Positions 31,590 through 40,284 of a stretch of 64,000 bases of DNA are shown here, in pieces. How positions within the stretch are numbered: position 1 is the first letter of the stretch; each line of letters starts with the position of its first letter. This DNA is from Symbiodinium kawagutii (taxonomy: Eukaryota; Sar; Dinophyceae; Suessiales; Symbiodiniaceae): positions 160,394 to 224,393 of the forward strand of contig VSDK01026432.1 in assembly GCA_009767595.1 (NCBI GenBank), read 5' to 3'. The position numbers and the translations under genes were made by a program. Under the pieces are notes generated by a model, which was not told where the DNA came from, did no database searches, and saw only the letters and a list, made by a program, of their open reading frames with translations.

Positions 31590-32300
31590 GACCCGCTGAT
31601 GATGAGATGCGCTATCTATGGGCATACCGCTGCGCTAATTTATGGCAATGGGACAAGTCCACAATCCGGCGTGACACGGCCCTCAACCATGGAGACCAGG
31701 CCGCGTTGATCGCCGCACTAATCTATGGACGTCCAACTCCGCTAATCTGCGCGCGCAACACGGCCTGATCTATGCGCATAAGGCCCAAGACTGCGTTCAT
31801 CTGTGGCCAAAGGCAGCGCTAATCTGGGCGCATAACACGGCCATTATTTGTGGACGCAAGGCAGCACTAATCTGCGCACACAACATGCGCTAATTCATGG
31901 ACGCAAGGCTGCGCTAATCTGCGGGCACAGCAAAGCAAAAATCAATGGACGCCATGCAGCATTAACCTGTGCGCGCAACATTCTCCTAATTTGTGGACGT
32001 ATAAGGCTGTAGCAATCTGTGGGCACAAGCTGCGACGATCCACGGGCGTCAAATGTAGCATAAATTTGTGCACCTAACACAATGCTACTTCATGGTCGTA
32101 AGACTGCGCTAACCGTGGGGATACTGTTGCGATAGGACGTAACGCAGCGCGACTCTGCGCGCAAAACACAGCAGCGTTGATCTATGGATGTAAGACTCAC
32201 TCATTTGGGGGGCACGGCATTGCTCTGATCCATGGACGTAAGGCAGCGCTAGTTTAATAGCACGGTGCAAATACATGGACCTAAGAGGACCTAAGACTGC
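31590..32300 (+). repeat. Degenerate GC-rich minisatellite, period about 45-50 bp
   Basis: Repeated alternation of TATGGACGTAAGGCAGCGCT and AATCTGCGCGCACAACACG, with about 15 diverged copies to 32300. Confidence 0.75.
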
Positions 32301-32346
32301 AATAATCCGTGCATATGATTAAAAAAACGTTAGCCACAACAATCCA

Positions 32347-32652
32347 ATGATTATTGGTTCCGCTTCCAGCTTTGACTCTGGTGTAGCTGATTTTGGGAGA
32401 GAGCGCCCAAAACCGATGCCGGCGGACCAGTTGTCTCGGCAGGAAAGAGAAGCACGTTGGCAACTGGAGGCACCGGCTGATTCACCTTCTGCGCGCGTAC
32501 TGGCGTCGATGTCGTACATTTCGCTGCTAGGATGTGATGGAATCATCGTTGCGCAAACAGCTGCGAGTCTAAATTGCCTATGGAACCGGATTTTCTGTTT
32601 TAAATTAATCTTTCCAGCTTGCATTTCATTTCATATCAACAAATATCAATAA
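32347..32652 (+). CDS. ATG-initiated ORF, 101 aa, unknown
   Basis: The first 80 residues look coding: SGVADFGRERPKPMPADQLS, QEREARWQLEAPADSPSARV, SYISLLGCDGIIVAQTAASL. The tail is AT-rich and probably intron or UTR. The minus strand is also open (32319-32624) but its composition is less even. Confidence 0.4.
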   Translation: MIIGSASSFDSGVADFGRERPKPMPADQLSRQEREARWQLEAPADSPSARVLASMSYISLLGCDGIIVAQTAASLNCLWNRIFCFKLIFPACISFHINKYQ

Positions 32653-32914
32653 ATAAGTTACAACTCCTCCGAACCGTTTCATGAAAAACCAACTGGTATT
32701 GGTGATTGATTATTTGACTTGACCTGCAATCACCGACTTTTGCAACATAATTCTATAGTCAGTTAATGCTATCCACCGTCAAAACCCAACGTTCTTCTGG
32801 GAGATGTTGGGGGTACTGGGTAGACGTTGGGTAGACATCTGCCCGTAGCGCGTCCTAGCACCGGCAGGGCTCCGTGTACCAGGAGCTGCAGCACGTGCAG
32901 CGCCAGCTGCAGCA

Positions 32915-33070
32915 NNNNNNNNNNNNNNNNNNNNNNNNNNNNNNNNNNNNNNNNNNNNNNNNNNNNNNNNNNNNNNNNNNNNNNNNNNNNNNNNNNNNNN
33001 NNNNNNNNNNNNNNNNNNNNNNNNNNNNNNNNNNNNNNNNNNNNNNNNNNNNNNNNNNNNNNNNNNNNNN
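32915..33070. other. Assembly gap (156 N)
   Basis: A run of N between CAGCTGCAGCA and a TTG array, so the repeat length is unknown. Confidence 1.
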
Positions 33071-33128
<58 letters not shown>

Positions 33129-33138
33129 CTTGTTGTTC

Positions 33139-33188
<50 letters not shown>

Positions 33189-33198
33189 CTTGTTGTTC

Positions 33199-33257
<59 letters not shown>

Positions 33258-33266
33258 GCTGTTGTA
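33071..33266 (+). repeat. (TTG/CAA)n trinucleotide array with TTC interruptions
   Basis: About 65 TTG triplets. Two TTCTTGTTGTTC interruptions are spaced 60 bp apart, so there is a higher-order 60-bp period. It reads poly-Gln on the minus strand, inside a frame (32779-33447) that continues on both sides. The plus frame before the gap (YQELQHVQRQLQ) is also Gln-rich. Confidence 0.9.
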
Positions 33267-33636
33267 AAGTGGACTGTATCAACCCGTGCGAATGTGCCAG
33301 TGATCCTTGCAGGGGCCGCCGCATGCGAACTGAAGCGCGGACCTGAGATTTTTTGGCAGCTTCTGCATGGGTTTCTCTTTTCTGGGTTCTGGGGATTTGA
33401 TACCTGTAGGTGGTTCGCCCGTCATATATTCGTACCATGATGGCCACTTTGGTGATGTGAGTTTTACCTTGATTTCAAATATCGATCCAAATTCAATTAC
33501 CAATCCAATGATTGAGGTCTCCATGGTTGAGGGGTCTCCATGGTTGAGGGCCTCTGATGCGAACAGGCCACAATGCACCTGGCGGAGGATCCCCGTTACA
33601 ACAGGGATAACCTCGTTTTGATCTGTCCCAGCCTCG

Positions 33637-33981
33637 TTGCTAGCCGCGTTTCAAAACAATAGTTTATCCGAGTACCGCCAAGGTGCGGCGTGCGCAGAGG
33701 ACTACTTTGAAGTCGAACTGGCGGACTGGTCGTTAACCCGGTGTTACAATCGCATACCATACTTTGAGATTGAGCTCGTGCCGAGGGACGGCTTCGAAGA
33801 ATATGAAGTGGACACCGATGCAGGCACAAGTGCCAGGACCTCAGGGACAATAGGATCTGAACCGACATGCTTTGAAACAACAAAAGCTGAACTGATGGTT
33901 AGAATGCGTCCATCGAGGTACCAGACGACAACGAAAGTGTGGCGTACACGCACTCGCTCATTTCGAGTGTCCGGGGCTTAA
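33637..33981 (+). CDS. Candidate coding block upstream of the WW-like exon
   Basis: The 114-codon frame reads CAEDYFEVELADWSLTRCYN then IPYFEIELVPRDGFEEYEVD and ends RTRTRSFRVSGA. It is acidic in the middle and basic at the end. The next block is in a different frame, so an intron or frameshift lies near 33920-34005. The antisense frame is also open. Confidence 0.35.
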   Translation: MLAAFQNNSLSEYRQGAACAEDYFEVELADWSLTRCYNRIPYFEIELVPRDGFEEYEVDTDAGTSARTSGTIGSEPTCFETTKAELMVRMRPSRYQTTTKVWRTRTRSFRVSGA

Positions 33982-33982
33982 A

Positions 33983-34296
33983 GTGAAAAGCAGCGAAGCA
34001 ACAGGAAGAAAAGTCGCAATCAAGGTCCCTGATGTCCTGGACCTCGACGCTACCACGGAGGAGTGGATTGGAACACGGTTTGATGAAGGTATGTTTCTTT
34101 GTTTTGCGACCAGGCTCAGAGCCTCGCGCAGAGCAGCCAGCGCCTTGGATTTGCCGAGGTCTCAGCCATTTTAATGGCACTTCAGTTATTATAATAGCAT
34201 GCCATCTTCCGAGGCTTCGCCGATCCCGCGTCCAACCGCGTTTGGTGGTGGCACCCCGACACAGGGGAGTGGGATTGGGACGACGACTTGTTCTGA
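33983..34296 (+). CDS. Spliced C-terminal exons with WW-like motif
   Basis: Exon to 34088 reads VPDVLDLDATTEEWIGTRFD and ends at a consensus donor GTATGT. The last exon starts at 34214 after TCTTCCGAG|G and reads FADPASNRVWWWHPDTGEWD, ending WDDDLF and TGA. The junction is in phase 1+2 (Gly). DP-x-S-x-R-x-WWW-x3-T-x3-W resembles the second half of a WW domain (proline-ligand binding), but the spacing from the first Trp is longer than usual. The intron is 125 nt without a family A or B element. Confidence 0.5.
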
Positions 34297-34665
34297 AATA
34301 CATTTAATCAGTAAAGATTGAAAACATTAAGCAGCATCGTCTTTGCGCGCGTGGCTCTTCAGTTGCATTAGCATACATCATTTGTGCATGTTGTTCTTTG
34401 AATATAAGGGATGGTCATCGAATGACTGGAGCATATAAGCCTTGTCGAATGGCGACTACTGCAAAAATCTATGACACAAAAGTCGTACTTCTTTGATCAG
34501 CGCTACTGTTGAGGCCTATGAAGTTGCCAAAAATGCCTCATGTCGATATATATATATTATATGTTTCCTTTTTTTGAAAACAACCTGAAAAATTATGCCG
34601 ACATGTATGTTAACTGTACCTGTTCAGTTTTGTTTGTTGGTTGACTTCATTAAATGTTCAACAAA

Positions 34666-34679
34666 CATTTTGGCTCAAG
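34666..34679 (+). other. Possible relic of the dinoflagellate spliced leader
   Basis: CATTTTGGCTCAAG equals the last 14 nt of the dinoflagellate spliced-leader exon as I recall it, followed here by GTGG. Upstream bases do not match. Retroposed dinoflagellate mRNAs carry such truncated leaders. Downstream sequence to 35300 is T-rich and not clearly coding. Confidence 0.4.
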
Positions 34680-35460
34680 GTGGACTTGCATACTTGCATG
34701 CAACATCAAAAAATACCCACTCTCCCACTCCTGTTTTTTCTTTCTTATCCTTTCAATTGATATCGTTGCGCATTCCCATGTCAGATGGCTACGATTTCTC
34801 TCACGCCATGTTGGCGTCATCGCTGAGCATTTGCGGCCCAGTGATCCGATTGCCAGCTATGACATAATTCATTCTATCAGATTCTGGCTGTTGAATTTAT
34901 TTTCGCAGTCTGTTTTTCAGCCGTTTGCTTCTACTTCAGGCAATGAGTCATTACCTCATCGAGATCATTCTTTTGCAGATTCAGCTAGGTGCACTTCGGC
35001 TTGGGAATTTCCCAACAGTCAAAGTTCCTTTTACACGCCCATGGCGTGTCGTTGCTTCTCACCAGTGGGTTGGATTCCACTGCGCGGTTCCTCGCATAGC
35101 ATGCTTGATTGCCATCAGTAACATAACTCTTTATCATCGGGTTCGAGCTGCTGAGTTCTTGATTCATTCCTTGTTTCTTGCATGCTGTTTCTCGCATGCT
35201 GTTTCCATACGCAATCAAGCATGCCGGTGCATGCGTCACGTGGACACTTTCGTTCATAAGCGTTAGGGCTACACTTAGCCTTGCAGCGGCGATTTACATG
35301 GCGCCGATGTTGGAGTGCTCTTTGAGAGTTTTACTCCGTGTTCATTTTTCTAAGTTTCAAACCTTTTTTGCTACCCTCTTGGAACCATCCGCTCCACTAT
35401 CACTCACTTATCCCTAAAGTTGAAATAGGGCAGAGGTACAAAACCAGGGAGGCATATTTG

Positions 35461-35673
35461 ATGACTTTTTCACTAAGCTTCTTGCCAGCCTGGAATATTG
35501 ACGAGGATGGCCGGGTCGCCTGCGCACCTGTCGCCATCCCTGAGCGTGAAAGCTCGCGACTCTTCAGAGAGCTCGACGGCAAGTTGTGGACCATCAACTG
35601 GCACCAAAAAGCAAAGAAACCAGGCAGGATACAGGGCTTGTTCCAAAACAGAACAAACCAAAAAAAGAACTGA
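35461..35673 (+). CDS. ATG-initiated ORF, 70 aa, unknown
   Basis: It reads MTFSLSFLPAWNIDEDGRVA, PERESSRLFRELDGKLWTIN and WHQKAKKPGRIQGLFQNR, ending at a TGA. The composition is strongly protein-like. A separate ORF starts 5 nt downstream in another frame. Confidence 0.5.
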   Translation: MTFSLSFLPAWNIDEDGRVACAPVAIPERESSRLFRELDGKLWTINWHQKAKKPGRIQGLFQNRTNQKKN

Positions 35674-35677
35674 AAAA

Positions 35678-35833
35678 ATGGCAAATTACACCAGCATAGG
35701 CCCCAAGCAGCAAGAATCCATGTTTCCACGAAATTATCCGGAAGGGCGGTGGCGTTTCCAGCCTGGACTGAAATGTTCCATGGCTAGGATCAAGAAGTTG
35801 GGCTGCAAACAGACAACCAAATCCAGCAACTGA
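35678..35833 (+). CDS. ATG-initiated ORF, 51 aa, unknown
   Basis: MANYTSIGPKQQESMFPRNY then PEGRWRFQPGLKCSMARIKK; basic C-terminus. Its frame is open from 35498, overlapping the previous ORF, so an internal frameshift or alternative exon is possible. Confidence 0.45.
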   Translation: MANYTSIGPKQQESMFPRNYPEGRWRFQPGLKCSMARIKKLGCKQTTKSSN

Positions 35834-35923
35834 GAAAAGTCATCAATGAAACTAAAACAGATGAAGCAAGAGGAAGCCAAATTGGCTTTGGGTATTTTAA
35901 AGAACAACAGTTTTTTTCAAAGA

Positions 35924-35948
35924 AATATATATATATATATATATATAT
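35924..35948 (+). repeat. (TA)n microsatellite
   Basis: About 12 TA units. Confidence 0.9.
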
Positions 35949-35999
35949 GTGCCTACCTTGTGCGTGGTATATGCTTAATTTATGCAAGTCCACCTTGAA

Positions 36000-36850
36000 C
36001 ATTTCCTTTTTGGTGCCCCAAAATCATTTTGAACATATATGAAAAAATTCGAAACCACCATGAAACCAATCTGAAAAACACATGGTGACATGTTTTCGTG
36101 CATGCAGTTTTGAGTACCTCACAACCCTCCGAACTACCCATGGCTTTAGGATGGTACACATTGACTCATACCAATATCACCATTGGTTATTGATCACCAG
36201 TGGTAATTGATCATAATTGGCAAGCAACCTTCACGCACAATAACTAACAACAATACTTTGAGGTGATCCTGCATGGCCCCTAGGCCAAGCAGATTCGCAA
36301 ATGGTTTTCGCAGGGTTGAAACTGCAAATTTACCAACAAGTGCATTTATTTGATGGACATGTTACTACATGATTACCTAGTTGACCTAATTTTGACCCTA
36401 TCCAACGATTGCTCACCACTGCTAAGCATTCGGCTACATTTTTCAAGTCGTCACCAACTCAGTTATGTATCACCAAACACTGCTCGCAAATGTTAGTTAT
36501 CATCACGAAGCAGTCGTACTCATTGTTGACCACTACTGTTTGTTATTACTCATGACGGACCTTTCTCATCACTCCACCATCATCAATCAATGTCAGCCAT
36601 AAGTAGCCATGTTCAGCCGTTAAATATCTTCTTTTAATGATGCAAACATCCATACCTACCCATCGCCATCACACTCACTTTCGCATCACTAACCACCCTT
36701 CAATCATCATTAAGCCATCATTTACCATCACTATTGGTATCCACCACAACGAATTTCGTCCACCCCTCAAAGTCTGATTGAAGACCAACATGTTTCACCA
36801 GCATGTTTCACCAACATTTCACCATTTCACCACCATTCTTCACCACTACC
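36000..36850. other. No clear gene; ACCATCA-like decayed repeats
   Basis: Dispersed CACCATCA/CATCACTA words; no convincing frame. Confidence 0.4.
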
Positions 36851-36851
36851 C

Positions 36852-36974
36852 ATGGTTGAACACCGCCGTCAGCACCAGGTGATGGGCGCCTTGGACTCGG
36901 CCTTGCGCAGCGAACGGTTGCCACAGGCACGGGGATGGGATGACTGGGGAACAGTTGTGGTGCTGGTTCGGTGA
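36852..36974 (+). CDS. Small ATG-initiated ORF or exon, 40 aa
   Basis: MVEHRRQHQVMGALDSALRS then ERLPQARGWDDWGTVVVLVR and a TGA. A GC-rich block in an AT-rich region. An internal CACCAG|G could be an acceptor. The function is unknown. Confidence 0.4.
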   Translation: MVEHRRQHQVMGALDSALRSERLPQARGWDDWGTVVVLVR

Positions 36975-36993
36975 TGCTTGGTAGGTGGTGGTG

Positions 36994-37215
36994 CTTATGG
37001 ATGGTGATGGTGATGGTGGATGGTGATGATGGATGGTGATGATGGATGGTGATGGTGATGGTGATGGTGATGGTGATGAACCTGATCATGTTGATGATGA
37101 TTTTGATGTTGATCATGATGTTGATGATGATGATGATGATGATGATGAACCTGATCATGTTGATGATGATTTTGATGTTGATGATGATGTTGATGATTAT
37201 AATTGTAATGATGTT
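36994..37215 (+). repeat. GATGGT/GATGAT hexa- and trinucleotide repeat
   Basis: GGTGATGGTGAT then GATGATGTTGATGAT. A 60-bp unit containing AACCTGATCATGTTGATGAT occurs twice (37079 and 37148). Confidence 0.85.
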
Positions 37216-37316
37216 AAAGATCATGATTTTCAATAACTCAGGGTTGAATCATGGAGGAATTGATGTGACCGAAGGGTGCATGGATGGTTGTCTGATGCTT
37301 AGTTGATGGCTGCTTC

Positions 37317-37850
37317 ATGGTCAATAATGGTCAAGGGGTGACAAAGGATAGTGATGGTACATGGCCTTTAGCCGCGTTGGGGACGGTGTCAAAACTCATC
37401 ATCCCCGGACACAAGAATATGGGTATGGCCCCAGTGTGTTGCAAGAAACAGGGAGGGACAAATGCGGTTCTCAGCAAAGTATGTTGGACATTGCCTTGCG
37501 CACGCTGTTTGATCGTAGATGCATCCTATCGAGTACTGTTGCAATTTATACTCTTGTTTGATTTGGTGCCCTTCTGTGCATTCTTTACATGCTTTTGGTC
37601 CAAGGTTATCTCTCATTCCACGTTTGTCAACAAGTCATGCCACTTTGCATGGTCCGACACCACGGTGACCCCCACCAACTTCAGCCTTCCGCCCAAGTCA
37701 CTTGCCCTGATGATCCGACGATCCCCTACTAACCCAGATGTCTTGTGGGGGTTGATATTAACATCCAGGTATATGTCTGTGGCAACCAGGAACCAGCCGA
37801 TCAGATCATGGCCGATCCTCAAGCATTCAACCAACCATTCCAATTGGTAG
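37317..37850 (+). CDS. Hypothetical ORF, 177 aa
   Basis: ATG-initiated and the longest non-repetitive plus frame. It has a Phe/Leu-rich stretch (LLFDLVPFCAFFTCFW) that could cross a membrane. The minus strand is also open for much of the region (37389-37616 and 37613-38026), so coding direction is uncertain. Confidence 0.3.
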   Translation: MVNNGQGVTKDSDGTWPLAALGTVSKLIIPGHKNMGMAPVCCKKQGGTNAVLSKVCWTLPCARCLIVDASYRVLLQFILLFDLVPFCAFFTCFWSKVISHSTFVNKSCHFAWSDTTVTPTNFSLPPKSLALMIRRSPTNPDVLWGLILTSRYMSVATRNQPIRSWPILKHSTNHSNW

Positions 37851-37896
37851 CTATGAATTGAACCAACCAGGCAAAAATGGGTGAGCTCGCGCGCAG

Positions 37897-38022
37897 CCCT
37901 GGCACGGTGAGGACATGCGGTATCGACTGCTGGGAACCGTTGAACAAGCGATGGACAGTGAGATCGAGGTGCCGGAGGGATCCCGTTCGCGGGAGGGGCC
38001 CCAGGCTCCAGGTTCTGGATAG
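37897..38022 (+). CDS. Candidate exon, acidic, unknown
   Basis: After CGCGCAG the frame reads PWHGEDMRYRLLGTVEQAMD then SEIEVPEGSRSREGPQAP. It ends at a CCAG|GTTCTGG donor (38012) or the TAG at 38020. There is an ATG at 37915. Confidence 0.45.
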   Translation, partial: PWHGEDMRYRLLGTVEQAMDSEIEVPEGSRSREGPQAPGSG

Positions 38023-38215
38023 CCACTGCTGAGCGGGATGCTTTGGATCACCATAGATGGAGTCTGCGCCACAAGTCTCGATGTTGGTGTGATGGGATAT
38101 CCAGCAATGACCTGCCACCAAAGCTGGTGCCTTCCCTTCAGATCTTAGAGTTAACACCTGGGTGTGCCATTATCAAACATTGAAGCCATTGTTGGCCCGG
38201 TTGCTGTATATGTAT

Positions 38216-38223
38216 TTATATAC

Positions 38224-38262
<39 letters not shown>
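38216..38262 (+). repeat. (TA)n microsatellite
   Basis: About 20 TA units. Confidence 0.9.
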
Positions 38263-38265
<3 letters not shown>

Positions 38266-38398
38266 TCTACAACCACCATGGGACCATGGAATAGGGAACC
38301 ATGAGAACACGAGAACCGGGCTTCACAAGTGAGCGATTCCTTCCCATGAACCGTGATGGTTTGGGGGTCTTAGTCATATTTGCTGGTTTTCTTCGCAG

Positions 38399-38682
38399 AG
38401 TTGTTACGCTTCAGAGTCGTTGTCACGGATGGATGGGCGCACTTCATGGCTTGCGGGACCGAGTTGGGTGTTTCTCAAGCCATAGGGGTACCCCCAAATC
38501 ATCCATTACTAGGTCCATTACTAATCATTTATGGTAATCAACCAACCATACCTTTTGGGCTCCCTATGGCTTGAGAAACCACCAGTTGTGTAAAAAAAAA
38601 CAGCTGAGGGGCTCGGCATGGAGAGTTGCCACTGGGTCACTAGTGAGCCGATCCATCTGATCCATCTATGTCAAGCATGCTT
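38399..38682 (+). CDS. Two exons bounded by family A elements A16 and A17
   Basis: Exon 1 (38399-38467) follows a strong acceptor (GCTGGTTTTCTTCGCAG) and reads LLRFRVVVTDGWAHFMACGT, ending at the G|GT of element A16. Exon 2 (38604-38682) follows AAAAAAAACAG and reads EGLGMESCHWVTSEPIHLIH then LCQAC. It ends at TT|GTGTTTCTGG, the left end of element A17. Phase 1+2 joins them. The intron is 136 nt. The downstream exon after A17 was not identified. The product is unknown. Confidence 0.5.
38464..38586 (+). mobile_element. Family A TIR element, copy A16 (intronic)
   Basis: Both TIRs carry the AAGCCATAG subtype (TTTCTCAAGCCATAGGGG and CCCTATGGCTTGAGAAACC), forward interior. AGTTG lies outside both ends, a likely target-site duplication. 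Confidence 0.75.
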
Positions 38683-38782
38683 GTGTTTCTGGAAATAGGG
38701 ATGAACCTCACCCCAATCATCCATTGATAGTCAAGAAACCAACCATATCTTTGGGGTTCCTCAATTTTAAGAACCACCTCAC
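38680..38782 (+). mobile_element. Family A TIR element, copy A17
   Basis: GTGTTTCTGGAAATAGGG to TCAATTTTAAGAACCACC, forward interior. Confidence 0.6.
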
Positions 38783-39120
38783 ATAGTTGTTGTTTGTCCA
38801 TTATTTGGGTGGTTATCCCCTAGCATTAGCCAGCATAATGCCCTATAAAACCATCATAATCCCTATTTTAAGAAACCCTCAGGTTTCAGGTTTCATATGA
38901 TATAAAACCATTACAATACCCTATAGAACCATCATAATCCCGACAAAACCATTATAACATACCCTATAAAACCATCAAAATCCCTAAAAAACCATTATAG
39001 TTAAGCTATGTGAAGCTTATAATCCCTACTTGAAGCACCCAGCATGTATCAATCATCCCAGCCGCCCTGGTTCCATGCTGATGGACTCATGGAGTGAGTG
39101 GCTCTGACGCTTCGACCCAG

Positions 39121-39179
39121 GAGGTGCCATCTCCATCTCCCAGAGCTCAAGCCATCCAGGTGGTTCAGGAGCAGGCGAG
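39121..39179 (+). CDS. Candidate exon between AG|G and GTGAGC
   Basis: GACCCAG|G acceptor and GCGAG|GTGAGC donor bracket EVPSPSPRAQAIQVVQEQA. A small ATG frame just upstream (MYQSSQPPWFHADGLME, 39044-39097) may be another exon. Confidence 0.4.
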
Positions 39180-39430
39180 GTGAGCGGCATTGGAAGAATT
39201 GAACCAATGGGATAACCAGGGTTAACCAGGGGAATTCTAGGCTTAACCAATGGAAAAACCAGGATCCCTTGGGATTTTCGAGGCTTAGCCAAGGGGAAAA
39301 CCATGGAAAACGTGGTTATTCGTGGTTAATCATAGGGAACAAACCAAGGGATTTTCTAGGGTTGACTATGGTCAATAGTGATTTTATGGGGCATTGTAGT
39401 GGTTAATACTTGGGGAGAATCACCGACAAA

Positions 39431-39826
39431 ATGAAGAAACAAGTACTAAGTCATGGTGTTTGTTTTTGAATGGGGAGGGTACCCCAAAGTTATGGTTGGT
39501 TTATTCCTAAAAATGATTGATACGAAGGATGTTTTGGGGGTACCCCATTTTAAGAAATCACCATTTTAAGAAATCACCATATCTTGTTATATCATATCTA
39601 TCAGAACTGAGGTATCGCAAGTGAGTACCACTCTGGATGTTTTTTCTCGGGAAAGCCTGGGAAGCAGCCTGCTGGGGACACCCTCATCTTGCAGGGCATG
39701 GCCAAAGATGACACGGCTGTGGCCCAGATCTTGGGTACAGTGACCTCAACCCAGGAAAGAACCAGCAATCCCTGCTTGATTGATAGGGAAATATCTGCCC
39801 CAAAAGAATGGGGAATTCCTTCCTAA
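39431..39826 (+). CDS. Two-exon candidate gene; intron is element A18
   Basis: Exon 1 (39431-39455) gives MKKQVLSH and ends CATG|GTGTTTG, the left end of element A18. Exon 2 (39612-39826) follows AACTGAG|G and, in phase 1+2, reads GIASEYHSGCFFSGKPGKQP, DTLILQGMAKDDTAVAQILG, STQERTSNPCLIDREISAPK and stops at TAA. The product would be about 79 aa with a complete start and stop. Exon 2 has no ATG near its start, so the splice is what supplies one. Intron 156 nt. No family was recognised. Confidence 0.55.
39452..39582 (+). mobile_element. Family A element with duplicated right end (A18)
   Basis: GGTGTTTGTTTTTGAATGGGG at the left. The right end TTTTAAGAAATCACCA is repeated in tandem. Reverse interior. 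Confidence 0.65.
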
Positions 39827-39962
39827 AAGGTACTCACCCAGTGAAGAACCCCAGAGGTTTTTTGATGCTGGGTCAGCATGCACCTACCAAGAGCCATTTT
39901 TGTCCTCCACCGCTTCATGGAGAATACTCCTGCACACATCCATATACAATAACTCGTGCTAG
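39780..39962 (+). CDS. Candidate coding block, unknown
   Basis: LPQKNGEFLPKRYSPSEEPQ then FFDAGSACTYQEPFLSSTAS to a TAG. It overlaps the end of the previous gene in another frame and lacks an ATG. It may be the next exon, beginning after about 39826. Confidence 0.35.
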   Translation: MIGKYLPQKNGEFLPKRYSPSEEPQRFFDAGSACTYQEPFLSSTASWRILLHTSIYNNSC

Positions 39963-40198
39963 TGGCCAGTGCTACTAAAACTGCTGCCACTGCTGCAACT
40001 ACTTCTGCTCCTTGCTCAGTAGAAGGGAGGAGTTCCCTTATGTTTAAGTATTTGCAAACGTCTAAAATCGTGTTGATTTTGGTGAGAGGTTCATCCTCAC
40101 ATTATTGGGTTGCCCACAAATTGGCCATCTTCAAGACATTCCCAAAACAAAAAGTGCCCAACCTTACCATTGTGGTTCAATTAGAGCGAATCCATTAA
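39956..40198 (+). CDS. Candidate coding block, 80 codons
   Basis: SAPCSVEGRSSLMFKYLQTS, VLILVRGSSSHYWVAHKLAI and VPNLTIVVQLERIH to a TAA. It is moderately hydrophobic and basic; no family was recognised. Confidence 0.4.
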   Translation: MLVASATKTAATAATTSAPCSVEGRSSLMFKYLQTSKIVLILVRGSSSHYWVAHKLAIFKTFPKQKVPNLTIVVQLERIH

Positions 40199-40284
40199 GA
40201 TAGGTGTGTCCCACTAGTATTGGTGAATCGATCGACAACCTGCCGGTCCACTGCATTCATTCATGTCTTTCGAATACGACAAAA

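Noticed and set aside
35099-35224. 14-bp inverted repeat GCATGCTTGATTGC / GCAATCAAGCATGC
   Set aside because: Real, but too short and too far apart to claim as an element end without more copies.
34654-35266. ORFs downstream of the spliced-leader match as a retrogene
   Set aside because: T-rich, low coding quality up to 35300; the better ORF starts at 35461 and no continuity was shown.
37389-38026. Minus-strand ORFs as a retroelement polyprotein remnant
   Set aside because: No reverse transcriptase, integrase or RNase H motif could be found in them.
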